Below are positions 53,090-64,000 of a DNA stretch of 64,000 nt, one piece after another; position 1 is the first letter of the stretch, and every line of letters starts with the position of its first letter. The position numbers and the translations under genes were made by a program. Under the pieces are notes generated by a model. That model saw only the letters and a list, made by a program, of their open reading frames with translations. It did not search any database and was not told the DNA's origin. The stretch is from Impatiens glandulifera. Its lineage: Eukaryota > Streptophyta > Magnoliopsida > Ericales > Balsaminaceae. The stretch spans positions 22,181,202-22,245,201 of the forward strand of contig NC_061867.1 of NCBI RefSeq assembly GCF_907164915.1, written 5' to 3'.

Positions 53090-53700
53090 ATTTGTGTGAG
53101 TATAACCACGAATTAGAATTGATTGACCGTACCAATAGTTATACCACATTTATTACACAAATTGAAATAAGAAGTAAGAGTTCTTTGTGCGTATGTCATA
53201 TGAGAGGTGGTACATGTGTCCATGCTCTAGTTTGCATTCGGATTAGTAATGTTGAGAGTGTGCGTGACAGTCTCGATATTTGTTGGATTATATGTAGTAG
53301 ATGAATAAGCTTAATGCTTAGGTCGTGGGTCAATGATTCCATGCTGTTGTTGACGAGGAGAAGAGGGGTGATCCCACGAGTTCTGTGAGATGGACCATTT
53401 GTATCCACAGAGGAAGAGCCCACTACTACCCCACATATTGAACAAATGTTGAGAATTTGGTTGATGTTGTTGTTGGCCACTATTGTGGCTGACACCGCTT
53501 TTACCACCACTGCCTAAGTCGTTTTTATTATCTGCATGGCTTTCGGCTGGTTGCAATGTTTCCCATAATAACTATTAGTCATTATCCATCTCAAAAGTGA
53601 TGAGAATAATGCTCTTGATGTTGGATACATCACTGGTAGAGTGGAAAGTGATTTGGGGTCATTAAGGTTATGAAAAGAAAAAGGAACGACTACCATGGAT
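53090..53700 (-). pseudogene. Copia gag-protease remnant, inverted relative to the adjacent pol
   Basis: On the minus strand, 53560-53310 reads Gln/Asn/Gly-rich gag sequence (GGKSGVSHNSGQQQHQPNS, then HGIIDPRPKH). About 53290-53130 contains the frame of a Copia protease, SMDTCTTSHM, matching the WYxDTGATSHM motif with the catalytic Gly replaced, then LTSYFNLCNKCG. Stops and frameshifts are present. The adjacent integrase-RT region reads on the plus strand, so either an inversion split one element or two elements abut. Confidence 0.65.
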
Positions 53701-54654
53701 GAAGAAAATGCGTTCGACGCAAAGGTGCAAAAGAAAAAAAATATGGTGAAAATTTCCCTAAAGCTCCAATACCATCACCAAGTCACATGTCTTTTCTAAG
53801 CCACATTTCTCTTCCACCTCTACATTTTTTGTTTTAACTCATTTCATTTGTCATACATCGTTTGTGTCATTCAAACAATTATATTTTAAGTTTTTTTAAA
53901 AAGAATAAGTTTATTGAACTCTATAAATATAGAGATTCTTGAATTTGTCATTTATGTCCTCTTAGAAAATGTATTAAACTATTATTTCTTTCTTCAAATT
54001 CTTTTATTCTTATGCCTGAGATTGTTCATGTTGATTTCAATATTATATATTATTGGCCGATTATTCTTAGTTTTTGTGGACCTTTTATTTATCAAAAAAT
54101 TGATGTATATTCTATCGTCTTAAATTTTAGAACGTTTATTCGCACTCAGTTTGAAAGGGACATGAAAAAAACATTCAATGTGATAATGGTCGTGAATTTT
54201 ATAACAAACCTTTTTGAGAATTTTGTAAACATGGTCTTTCTTTTCGTTTTTCATGCTCTCATACATCACCTCAAATTGGATAGCTGAATTTTTTTGTACG
54301 ATTAATAATATTATTCGTACTTTAATTGCTCATGCTACTTTACCTCCATCATTTTAACATCATACATTATAAGACAACATATCTTCTCAATATTATTCCC
54401 CAAAAATTATTAAATTAAAAATCCCTCTTCAGATTCTTTATAAAAAAGAACTATCATATTCTCATCTCCGAGTGTTTAGATGTTTGTGTTATCCTCGCTT
54501 CCCTTTTACCACCATAAATAAACTCCAACACTATTCCAACACATTTCCCTTAAAACAGTTACATCGTCTCTCGTTTGTGTTGGAGCTTATCGCATTTGAC
54601 TGTTTCCTAGAGTACAATGTCAAACAAAGAACTCGAAGATTACTCACAATATAA

Positions 54655-55195
54655 GGAGAGAACTTTTGGAATTCTAAAGTGATAAATGATGAGATGATGT
54701 GTATAGAGAAATACAATGTGAATGAATATTTATAGTTGAAAATTAAACTCATAATCAATTTTTTAATCCAATGGCCACTAATCCAACATTCATCCATCCA
54801 ACAATTATCCTTCTTGTCTTTTCATCATCCTTGTAAGTTACATCCAACAAGTATTTTGTAGTTATAATAGCAATTAACACCTTTTGTTAATTGCATCATT
54901 CAAGACATTAATGTTAATTGTAACAATTAACAAATTCATTTTCATTTGGATTAAATTTCACTATAATTCACATTTAAATTTTATGTGAATTTCATTTGGA
55001 TTAATTTTACTTTAATTCACATTTGAATTTGATGTGAATTTCATTTGAATTAAATTTCACAATTAATTCACATTTGAATTTTGTGTGAATTTTATTTGGA
55101 TTAAATTTCACCATTAATTCACATTTGAATTTGATGTAAATTTCAATTGTCCAAATATCATTTTCATTTAATTAATGAAATTGTTTAATTCCAAC
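54655..55195 (-). repeat. LTR-like repeat inserted in Copia, with a 4-unit minisatellite
   Basis: The reverse complement matches 26690-27320, including the ATAAATATTCATTCACA TATA region. At 54945-55145 a unit of about 58 bases (AATTCACATTTGAATTTGAT plus TTCATTTGGATTAAATTTCA) repeats four times. The interior Copia sequence between integrase end and RT start is partly missing here. Confidence 0.65.
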
Positions 55196-55812
55196 TGGCA
55201 ATGTTATACGATCAATGTGAATTTTTTCTCATAAAAAAATTATGACGGTTCTTTTGAGAGACATAAAGCCCGTCTTGTAGGTAATAGCAAAACCCAACAT
55301 GTTAGCGTGGATTGTGCTTACACGTATAGCTCGGTTGTTAAGTCGGCGACTATTCACATTATTCTTAGTCTTACTTTATCTAAAACTTGACACATTCATT
55401 AGCTTTATGTCAAGAATGTGTTCTTACATTGTGAGTTTAAGAATACTATATAAATGCATCAACCTATGGGGTTTTGGGATCCCACTAAACCGAATCATGT
55501 TTGTCTATTAAGTAAATCTCTTTACGGACTTAATCGGCTGATTCCATTAGCATGGTATAAGAGATTTGTTGATTATAATCATACTATTGAGTTCTCTCAT
55601 AGTACTTTAGATTATTCTCTTTTTGTTTTTCGAAAATGTATATCTATGACTTATTTTCTATTGTATGTGATTGACATCATATTGTCTACGTCTTCAGATG
55701 AAATTCGTGAAGTTTTTATTAGTAGAGATTGTTGAGCATGCTGACATGTCTTACTGTAAATTGTCACTAAATCATGTTGTTACTAAACCAAAGCTCAATG
55801 CTACATTGAGCA

Positions 55813-57267
55813 TGTTAGATTAAAATGAAAAATTAACTTAGTATAAGCAGCTAATGATTACAAAATTACAAGGTTTTGAATATTTAGATTAAATAATCAA
55901 AAATGGAGAAATTATTTGGTAAAAATAGGTAATTAATTATTAGTATTAATTCACTATTAATAAAGAGCTAAATTAAGTTAATTTTGAGCAAATTAAAGAA
56001 AACCGGAAGGAAAGTTGATCAGTATTTTATCAAGTCGGCTCATCTTTCTACTTCAGAATTTAAGGAAATCGGTTATCTCAATTATCGGTATTCTGCACAT
56101 CGGTCTAAGCATAACCGGTAGTGGAAATATCGATTCTTCAAGAAGCGTAACCAGTAGTGGAGATATCGGTTCTACAAGAAGCGTAACCGGTAGTGGAAAT
56201 ATCGGTTCTACAAGAAGCGTAACTGGTAGTAGATGATATCGGTTCTCCAAAAAGCGTAACTGGTAGTGAAAATATCGGTTCTGCAAGAAGCGTAACCGGT
56301 AGTGGATGAAATCGGTTTCCTAGAAGCGTAACCGATAGTAGATGAAATCGGTTTCACTAGTTCTCAAAATATAAACACATTTCCGGTAGCGGAAGAAATC
56401 AGCTTTATGCTACATTAGGATTTTATTTCCATTTTGGTGCAAGTCTGAGAAAAACCTTTTGATAGCAACTATCTGCTAACACAGTTCAGACTGTCAAGAG
56501 CACCAAAAGATAAATTATCCTTGTTGCATGTTCCTAGGAAATCATAATCCAATTAATGTCATCTTGACTTATTATAATCAAAGTACAGACAAGATCAAAT
56601 GATATCTTATCCAATGTACTTTTTTGGACCTCAACCAATCAAGATCAAGAAAGATGTCCTATGAAGAAAATGTATCCGTTGAAGAAGCAAAAATATCAAG
56701 AAGACATAAGTTATTCTGCTTAAAAACCGCTTTTGACACTTTCAACCGTTGCTATCAAATATTTTCAAGCTTTCAAATCTACAAGTTATCAAAGAGTGTG
56801 CTAGAATCTTAAGTGTATGACAATACTATCTATTCTGTGTGAGTGGTGAGTATTGTAAATTGACAGAATCCGTTTCTGTTCAATAGAGTGTGTGCTAAGA
56901 GTTCGAAAGTAAGCAGTAACTAAGTCTTGGTTGTTCGACTAGATTGTATGCGAGTATTGTATTCAATCCGATCTTCTAGTGGATATCCTTCTCAAGTTTG
57001 AGAAGAAGGGGTGACGTAGGAGTTTTACTCCAAACATCCATAAATATTGTGTTATGTCTTTTCTTCCTTATTATCCTCTAAACCAACCATATGTTGCTTC
57101 AATTTGAAACAAACACTTCTGTACTTGAATTCGGTTCAAGAATTTGTGACAACTTGTGTAGAGTAGAAACGAGATAATCAACCTCTAATAGGGCTATTAT
57201 CGAATAGTGTGTGTAAGCGTTCAACGTTGCGAGACTCTAGTCTCCTTCGGCGATCCCGATCTTAATA
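55813..57267. mobile_element. Solo LTR, 1455 bp, TSD GAGCA, inserted in Copia pol
   Basis: Starts TGTTAGATTAAAA and ends GATCTTAATA (CA end changed to TA). A 5-bp duplication GAGCA flanks it (55808-55812, 57268-57272). Removing it joins the two halves of the Copia RT/RNase H region. It is related to the solo LTR at 14500-15797: both share GATATCCTTCTC then GAAGGGGTGACGTAGGAG, and CATCCATAAA. Confidence 0.9.
56108..56345. repeat. 36-bp tandem repeat inside the second solo LTR, about seven units
   Basis: GCGTAACCGGTAGT recurs at about 56145, 56181, 56217, 56254, 56290 and 56325 (spacing 35-37), with ATATCGGTTCTACAAGAA between. The first solo LTR (14500) lacks this array. Confidence 0.9.
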
Positions 57268-57450
57268 GAGCACTTCATTATAAATTAGTTTCTCTATAGG
57301 AGTCTTACAGGTGCACTTCAGTATCTTACTTTCACGAGACTCGACAACACTTATATTGTGCAACAAGTGTGCTTATTCATGCATGACCCAAAAAATGCGC
57401 ATAAGCATTCATTGAAGTGCATGGTGTACTACATTCAGGGTACTCTCGAT

Positions 57451-57887
57451 TAGGATGACAATGGGACAGTTGGGGCGGGAAATGCATTTATCATCCTCGA
57501 CCCATTCAATTTCGAGGAATCTCTGCGGGACACCGTTTATATATCATATTCTCAAAAATAAATAATTTTTTTATATTATCAAATTATATAAACTGATTTT
57601 TAATATAATATATATAGTAATATATTAAAATTTTATTTTATTATAAAGAACTAAACTTAAAACTCTTATAAAATATAATAAATAAATATATTGGTGATTT
57701 AATATATAAAATTATGTTTTTAGTATTGGGGGTATAATCAGGGTGAAATTGGGGCAGTTTAGGGCATGGAACACAAATACCATCACCGTCTCATCCTCAA
57801 TCAACTACCGGTCAAATCAAATAAAAACCGCCACAAACGGGGCAATTCAGTTCAATTTATACGGGGAGATTTCAAATTGTCATCCTT
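57451..57887. mobile_element. Mutator-like MITE, about 437 bp, with 9-bp target duplication
   Basis: Ends TAGGATGACAAT and ATTGTCATCCTT; flanks ACTCTCGAT (57442-57450) and ACTCTTGAT (57888-57896) differ at one base. Interior aligns with the copy at 43324-43782 (GGGACAGT, GGAATGCATTTA, ACACAAATA blocks). It interrupts Copia RNase H. Confidence 0.85.
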
Positions 57888-57904
57888 ACTCTTGATCATG
57901 ATCT

Positions 57905-58010
57905 CCACAATTATACATCATGTATGTTACTATAGTTTTGTATACAAATGTTGAGACCACAATTATACATCATGTATGTTACTATAGTTTTGTATACAAA
58001 TGTTGATTGG
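57905..58010. repeat. 53-bp tandem duplication in Copia RNase H
   Basis: CCACAATTATACATCATGTA and the following bases to CAAATGTTGA occur twice without substitution, spacing 53. Confidence 0.9.
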
Positions 58011-58475
58011 TGTGGATGTCTGGATACCAGATTGTCCACCTCGGGTTATTATGCATTTTTGGGGATAATTTAATATTTTGGTATGTTAAACGCCAAACGC
58101 CAGACAACCTTATTCTGTTTAGTATAGAGGTTGGATATTTAAGGGTTGACCAATGTGGTTTTAGAATCATATTGGTTGAGGAACCTCCTATTGGAACTTC
58201 ATTACTTAATCGAGAATGCTACTTTTGTTTATTGTGATAATGTTAGTGCGATGTATCTTGTTAGAAAACCGGTTAATTATCAACATACTAAACATATTGA
58301 GATGAATATTCATTTTGTTCACGAAAAGGTGGCTCGTGAACAAGTTCGAATGTTACATGTCCCATTACGTTCTGAAATTGTCAACATCCTTATCAAATAT
58401 CTTCCTTTGGTATTATTTGAAGATTTTCGGAACTGTGTTGTGTTCGTGAACCTCCCATTCGACTATAGAATATAT

Positions 58476-58920
58476 ATTATTGTTATAATATAATATATTA
58501 TTAGATATATTTGTTAATATTATATTACTAATCTTTACTAATTATTAGACAATATTATATATATATATAATTATTTAAGTTAATTGAGTTATTCAAGGAA
58601 TATATTTTTTTTTTGTATTATACTTTGTTTGGTCTTGAATTCCATTTATTAGGATCAAATTTATTGTTTTGGATTTTTATAATAGAATAATTCTATCAAG
58701 TTTTGGTAGATTGTTTTTTTCTCATATTTGTCAATCATTTATATAACTATTTAAGTTAATTGAGTTATTCAAGGAATATATTTTTTATTATTATACTTTG
58801 TTCGCTCTTGAATTCCGTTTATTAGGATCAAATTTATTGTTTTGGATTTTTATAATATGAATAATACTATCGAGTTTTGGTAGATCGTTTTTTTCTCATA
58901 TTTGTCATCCATTTTGATCA
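58476..58920 (+). repeat. Probable Copia 3' LTR remnant with a 176-bp tandem duplication
   Basis: TGTTATAATATAATATATTA follows the pol end as expected for a 3' LTR start. From about 58572 a unit (TATTTAAGTTAATTGAGTTA on) repeats at 58748, spacing 176, with few differences. The LTR end is not identified. Confidence 0.5.
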
Positions 58921-61260
58921 TCATTTTTCGAATCTTTGTCTATATATTTATTTCTTCACAACAAAAGAAATGAAGTAGTTAAATTTATAGTTGTTTTTAT
59001 TTTATTCAAAAAGTTATTGAAACTAGTCTTTAATTTGGAGATTCTTTCACATTTATCATGTTTTGATTTGCATGAATTTTTCATTATTTTGATTATATAT
59101 GCATATGGATAGTTATGAGTTTGAAAAAAAAAATCTTACGTTATTTACCAACTTATGGGAAAAACAATTTTCATTGTCGCTCAAAATATTTGTTAGAGAT
59201 TTTTCAGACACCGTTTATTTGGTTTGTTCGACTTAATTTGCTCATCACTCATCGTTATGGAACTCAAACGAGTCCGTATTTGAAGTCAATTTCAAAATTA
59301 ATTTAAGATGGTTAGATCTTCTTTATTCAAATATTATTTTTACAAATTTGTCATACTTTTTAACATATAAATTCTCAATTTAGTTGTTTTAATTATGTAA
59401 TTATTTACAAGTTAATTTTTATATCTAACTATTTATTTGAAGTAATGAAAATTAAGTCTTTAAAAAAAATAGACTTATTAAAGATTGTTTGGATTAAAAC
59501 TGTAAATAAAAGTTACAAATTTTTTATTATAGATGATAAATGTGTTTACCAAATTTATTTTAAATTGATTCTGTTGAAAGTGATAAAATGTGCATATCAA
59601 ATCAGAGAATTATAAATAATTGCAAATTTCTACACCAATTACTTCTAGAGAAAGATGTCGTACAATAGCAAATATAAAAAAATAATAAGAATAATTCAAT
59701 TCTAATGTAAAATTGAAAGATTATTTTGTTCATATTTAATATTTAAAAATAAAAAGATCAAAGAAATAACAATATTTCAAAATCCTCCAATACATATAAA
59801 TAGTTGTATGAACAAAGAAAGATTAAAAAAAAACATATAATGTTTGTAGTAAAATAACTGACATGAAAAGAGATGATTGAGTGTATATTAATATTATAAT
59901 CAACATTTATTCAAGAATATACTCATAAAATACTTATGTACGGCTTTATGTTATGAGTCACATTGACCTTATTAAAAAATTGGATGTTCTAATTGTCTCA
60001 ATGAATTAATCATATATAATATAATATTTTTAACTTCACCTCTTATTAAATGTTTTCTTTGAAAAGAATGTGTTACCTCCTTTATTTATACCAAACAAAA
60101 TGAATTACTTAATCACTCAAGATGAAGAAAGACCAACAATGAGAAAATAAACACTCTAAATAATAGTGGCACATGAATATTCACAATCTACAAATAAAGA
60201 ATTGAGTGCAAATAGATTTTCATAATAAAACATTAATATAAAGTTTTAAACATAATAACTGTTATTTTACATATAAAACATTTAAAAAGTAATTAACATG
60301 TTTTAAATTAATTAACATTAATATAAACTTTTTTCAAGCTATGTTATATTTAAAAATATATATTATTATAACATTAATTTTTTTATTAAAGAATTAAATG
60401 CTTAATTTTATTTATACTTTATGTTATAAGGTTTTTTATATATGAGATTTTAATATATGTATAATTAGAGTTTGTGTAATGGAAAATGCTAAATTGAAAA
60501 AACTCTCAAAATATGTATAGGTTTCTCTTTCAAATCAAAAGGAAAAATCAAAAGAAGTTGAAAAATGATTTTTTTTTCCGTAGCCGATTCAGTTGACCAT
60601 TTTTTTTAGCATAGGAGGGTGTCTCGTTTTTCTTACAACCACTCATATTTGAGTTGGTGTTGTGTTTTATTCGATGCGGCATTTTGTTTAGCCGATCGTA
60701 TTTTTCATCCCAAATTTTATAATCCGAATAATATTCTTAACTGTTGGTGAGTCGTTTGTTGCCTATATCCCCGCGATTGACTTAGTATTCATTTCTAGAG
60801 TTCGTGTTTATCCATTTTTTAATAGAAAAAAATAAAGTAATTTAAACCACTTTCATTTTGAGAATCTCTTATTTATATTCTTTCATTATTATTTATATGA
60901 GTTTATCATTTTTTTAACTGTATATATAAATAATCAGTTATCACTTGACAAAATATTTTTCGACGTTGTTGATCGATTATTGGTTAAAGATAACTTTCAC
61001 TTTCACTCAAAATATTTGATAGAAATTAATCCGACACCAATTGATTGATTTATACATATGACTTTATTTCATCTTAATCATTACGGATATTTAGAATTAC
61101 CGTGAAATTTTATAAAATTGGGATTTAAAATAATTTAAAAATAATTAGTCTGAATTAATTATATTATTTAATATTTATATTTTCATTTAATTATTTTGTA
61201 TTTATTTTTATTATATATTATATGTATTTTTTTTATTTGAATTAATAATAATTAATTTAT
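58921..61260. other. AT-rich spacer with a diverged dispersed repeat pair
   Basis: No gene supported. About 59140-59290 and 60960-61110 share CACTCAAAATATTTG, AGAGATTTTTCAGACACC and CATCGTTATGGA-type blocks, an unclassified old repeat. Confidence 0.4.
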
Positions 61261-61264
61261 TTTA

Positions 61265-61504
61265 AAATAATATTATATATATAAATAAAAAGTGGAGAAA
61301 AACAAAATAAGGTTTTGGATGGTGTTATTTGAATCACCGAATTTGGAAATTTTCTTTCCCTCTCTCTTTCTTCAGGGGTCTCACTCCCCCCACAAAGTAC
61401 CCTTCTTTTCTTTGCGGCGGCTATCTTACTTACTATCACCATCGATTCTTCATCTCTGCTCATTTTCCGGCGTCTTTTGAGTTCATTTTCTCCTTTATCT
61501 GATC
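61265..61504 (+). promoter_or_regulatory. Core promoter and 5'UTR of the ECT gene
   Basis: A TATA box (TATATATAAATAAAA) at about 61272-61288 is followed by a CT-rich leader (TTTCTTTCCCTCTCTCTTTC) and the start codon at 61505. Spacing suggests transcription starts near 61310-61320. Confidence 0.55.
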
Positions 61505-64000
61505 ATGGCTGCGGCGCCTCCTCCGGCTGATCGTATCCTTCACTAAATCTCGTCTTTTATCGCTCATTTTACTCTCTTTTATGATTTAATGTATACCCTT
61601 TTATTGATACATCTTCTGCTATACTCCATTTGCGTTATGATAAAAAGGGTTTTGTTGGGTTTTATGTTTTTGAATCATAAGGTTCCTAGATTTTCAAAAA
61701 CTGTTTTTTTAACTGGTGGTTGTTGCAATTCTGGAAACCTTAGCTTGTGTAATAGAAGCTGCAGAGATTTTGCAAAAGTTGAACCTGGACTCAGATTCTA
61801 AAACAAAAGCTGCAGGCAACGAGAAGAAGGTACTATTAATTCTGCTGTTTCTTGGATGGTTAGATATTTCAGCTTTTTATTGACCTTCAATTGCTTGAAT
61901 TTTCAGTACTCATCGGTGAATTCTGGTATCCTGGCAAATGGATTGAGCAAGCCGTTTTGCCCAGATTTTGTGGATCCCAGTTTTTATCTGCCTGATGAAT
62001 ATTCATCTACATACTATTATGGTTTTAATTTGAATTCTTTATTGATAGACAATACAATCTATGTCTTATGTTTTGTTGTCATGTTTATTATTAAGATGAT
62101 TATTTTTACTCTCTTATTGTGTTTCAGGTAGTGAGTGGGAGAATTATAGTTACTCTAGCAACGATGGAGTCAAGATGCCTCTTGTAAGTTAAAATCACGA
62201 GTTTGGATATTGTTTGTACGATTGATTTAGCTGCAATGAGAGACTATAATATTGTTAGGTGACCTAGGTATTGAATATACCAGTAATTTCCTGGCCAAAG
62301 TAGAGAAAATAATGAAGTTGGATATGGATAAAATATTTAGGGCTTGGGTTGGTTATGATTGATTCTTGTTATCAATTATTGGGTTTTCATTTCTTGATAT
62401 GTGATTTAAGAAACTTGTTTGGAATTTCTATCCAAGATCCATGATGGTTAAGGCATAAGAAGCTTGTAGAATTGTAATAAATTCTTGTAATTTGGGATTT
62501 ATATGTTTTTGTAAAATTTTAAACTTTGTTCTCTTTTAATTGAACTGAATTAGTGTTAGCTTTATAAAGATTGAATACTTTGTTGTATTTAGTTTTGCAT
62601 TTTGTTCATCGATAGGTTTATGAAGATTTTTGTAATCTTAATTTGTGCAAATGGTTTCTGAATATGTATTCACATACAGGGTGCTTACAATAACAATGGT
62701 TCACTTGTGTACCCACAAGGATACAGTTATGCGCCTTTTTATGAACATTACCAATACCCGTCTTCTTATTATCAATCTTCAACACCAAGTAGTGGAGTGG
62801 AGACTGCCAATGTAAATTATAGTGCATCTAATGCTGGAGGAAATGGGTTAAATATGCCCAGGCCAGTAAGACCAAATTACCAAAACTCAACATGGAAAAA
62901 TTCCTCTGTATTATCCGATGGCAAGTCAAAATACATACCGAGTTCTCATGGCAATACTTATTACAATGGAAGGAACCAAAGTCTTTATCCTTTCTCGCAC
63001 CTCACTGTAAGAACCTCAATCTCAATAGTTTCCATCCTTCCAATTTGAGTGAATTTCAATTTACTCCACTATTATGTTTTGACTGATAAAGTGCATATTG
63101 TCTATCGCCAATCGTTGTTAGACCAATTTAGACTAAATAACACAACTTAATTATTTTATTACATTAAAATAAAATAACACATCCTCTAAATGATTAAGTG
63201 TTTATTTGAATTAAGTTCATTTGATAACTGATCATGTGAAATCATTTAATTATTTTGGTTGAGCTCAAATTAGGTTAAATAATTAAACTAGAAAATTTGG
63301 CTTGAATGACTTAACTCGGTAGTGGTAGTAAGATTAACCGTGTAAATTAATCAAATTATGTTACCATTGGGGTAAACTAGTACTTTAATACTTTTTCATC
63401 ATTAGTTCCACATTTTATTGAATTGACTTGTATACTGTATCCGAGTACTTAAAATTCAGATATTTTAATTTGGTTTATTGAACATTTGTTTTTCACACTT
63501 AAATAACTCAACACTTACTTTGTTTAATTTGTTTTATCATCATATTATATAATTGATCAGTCTCACTTTCTGTTTGTGCCGGCTTATGTTGGCGTTATAT
63601 GGTTTAATTTAATAAATGCCGCTTTAGTTCTGCAACTCTATCAACATGCTTCATCCACTACCAATTAGATTTAATTATCTGACGTTTGTTGTTTGATCAA
63701 AGGGAATGCAACAGACTAGACCTGCACCTGGAATGAACAAATCTGGATTCATGGATAGGATGTACAATCAATATGTAAACATGTTTATGACCAGTGCTGG
63801 ATATGGACTATCAAGTTACAATCGCAAATTGAGTGGGCGTGGATGGATAGGTAATGATGGCAGGTTTAAGGCCAGAGAGCGAGGTAATGGCTGCTTTAAT
63901 CATGAGAATGCATATGATGGATTAAATGAATTGAATCGAGGACCTAGAGCTAAAGGGGGATTTAAGAACCAAGGGGAGCTTGAACAGGTTAATTTAGCCA
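61505..64000 (+). CDS. ECT: YTH-domain m6A reader, ECT family, N-terminal part (299 aa visible, truncated by window end)
   Basis: Exons in frame: 61505-61532, 61756-61829, 61907-62021, 62128-62183, 62680-63006 and 63703 to the edge. The product starts MAAAPPPADQAAEILQKLNL, the conserved N-terminus of plant YTHDF/ECT proteins. It continues through a Tyr/Asn/Gly/Ser-rich low-complexity region with GSEWENYSYSSNDGVK, GSLVYPQGYSYAPF and a Gly-Arg-rich part (KLSGRGWIGNDGRFKARERG). In this family such regions are disordered and help phase separation, and the C-terminal YTH domain binds N6-methyladenosine in mRNA through an aromatic cage. That domain is expected a few hundred bases beyond the window and is not seen. 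Which ECT paralogue it is cannot be decided from this part. Confidence 0.88.

Larger units (their letters stand above)
53970..58440 (+). pseudogene. Ty1/Copia pol remnant (integrase, RT, RNase H) with nested insertions
   Basis: Integrase: about 54000-54655, with LNFRTFIRTQFERD and, in a shifted frame, CDNGREFYN. Reverse transcriptase: 55199-55735, with MHQPMGFWDPTKPNHVCLL, KSLYGLNR and YFLLYVIDIILSTSSDE (catalytic YVDD changed to YVID). RNase H: 57269-57440 (YLTFTR, VCLFMHDP) and 57888-58440 (LIENATFVYCDNVSAMYL, YQHTKHIEMNIHFVHEK). The reading is cut by a repeat at 54655-55195, a solo LTR at 55813-57267 and a MITE at 57451-57887, and also carries many stops. It is long dead. Confidence 0.88.

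Noticed and set aside
56108..56345. 36-base repeats resembling a CRISPR array
   Set aside because: Units abut with no spacers and lie inside an LTR.
59115..59306. 63-codon ORF as a gene
   Set aside because: Its sequence is part of a diverged repeat also seen near 60960-61110 and has no recognisable domain.

Overview
This window is nuclear DNA of a flowering plant, almost certainly a eudicot. Its genes carry many short introns with GT..AG borders, the spacers are very AT-rich, and long stretches are built from plant-type transposons (mariner, hAT, Mutator-like MITEs, Gypsy, Copia). Nothing in the sequence fixes the species.

Four host genes can be read exon by exon. (1) 1235-3483 (+) encodes a small conserved plant protein of unknown function. 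(2) 36254-32648 (-) encodes a plastid-type PNPOx-like/DUF2470 (HugZ-like) protein in 12 exons. (3) 50453-45674 (-) encodes a casein-kinase-1-type MUT9-like kinase (MLK/PPK/AEL family) in 15 coding exons. (4) 61505 to the right edge (+) encodes the N-terminal part of a YTH-domain m6A reader of the ECT family; its YTH domain lies outside the window. Decayed host sequence includes an intron-bearing RPL23 (uL14) pseudogene (11637-10402, -), a duplicated 3' fragment of the PNPOx-like gene split by a hAT remnant (about 7010-9030), and an unidentified frameshifted fragment (9131-9684).

Layout: 1-12000 holds gene 1 and decayed gene copies. 12000-18000 is AT-rich with a 310-bp tandem repeat and a solo LTR with a perfect 5-bp target duplication. 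18000-18650 has a translation-gene-like promoter and an unidentified exon. 18900-31400 is a repeat block: 350-bp tandem repeats, an AT-rich satellite-like array, an 88-bp minisatellite, a second copy of the first arrays about 8 kb away, and several MITEs. 32650-39800 holds the PNPOx-like gene with a complete mariner-like element about 400 bp upstream of its start codon. 40170-43800 is a nested site: a short LTR element carrying only gag sits inside the last coding exon of a hAT transposase remnant, followed by a MITE. 45670-51100 is the kinase gene. 53000-58900 is a Copia element broken by a solo LTR, a MITE and another repeat, with an inverted gag-protease piece on its left.

The four genes do not form a pathway; the window is a gene-poor, transposon-rich segment. 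The least explained items are an intact antisense ORF with a 5'UTR-like leader inside the mariner element, the gag-only LTR element with an open 383-codon frame, the filled/empty MITE site between two duplicated arrays, and the Site II/telobox promoter at about 18 kb. No CRISPR arrays, operons or other bacterial features are present.
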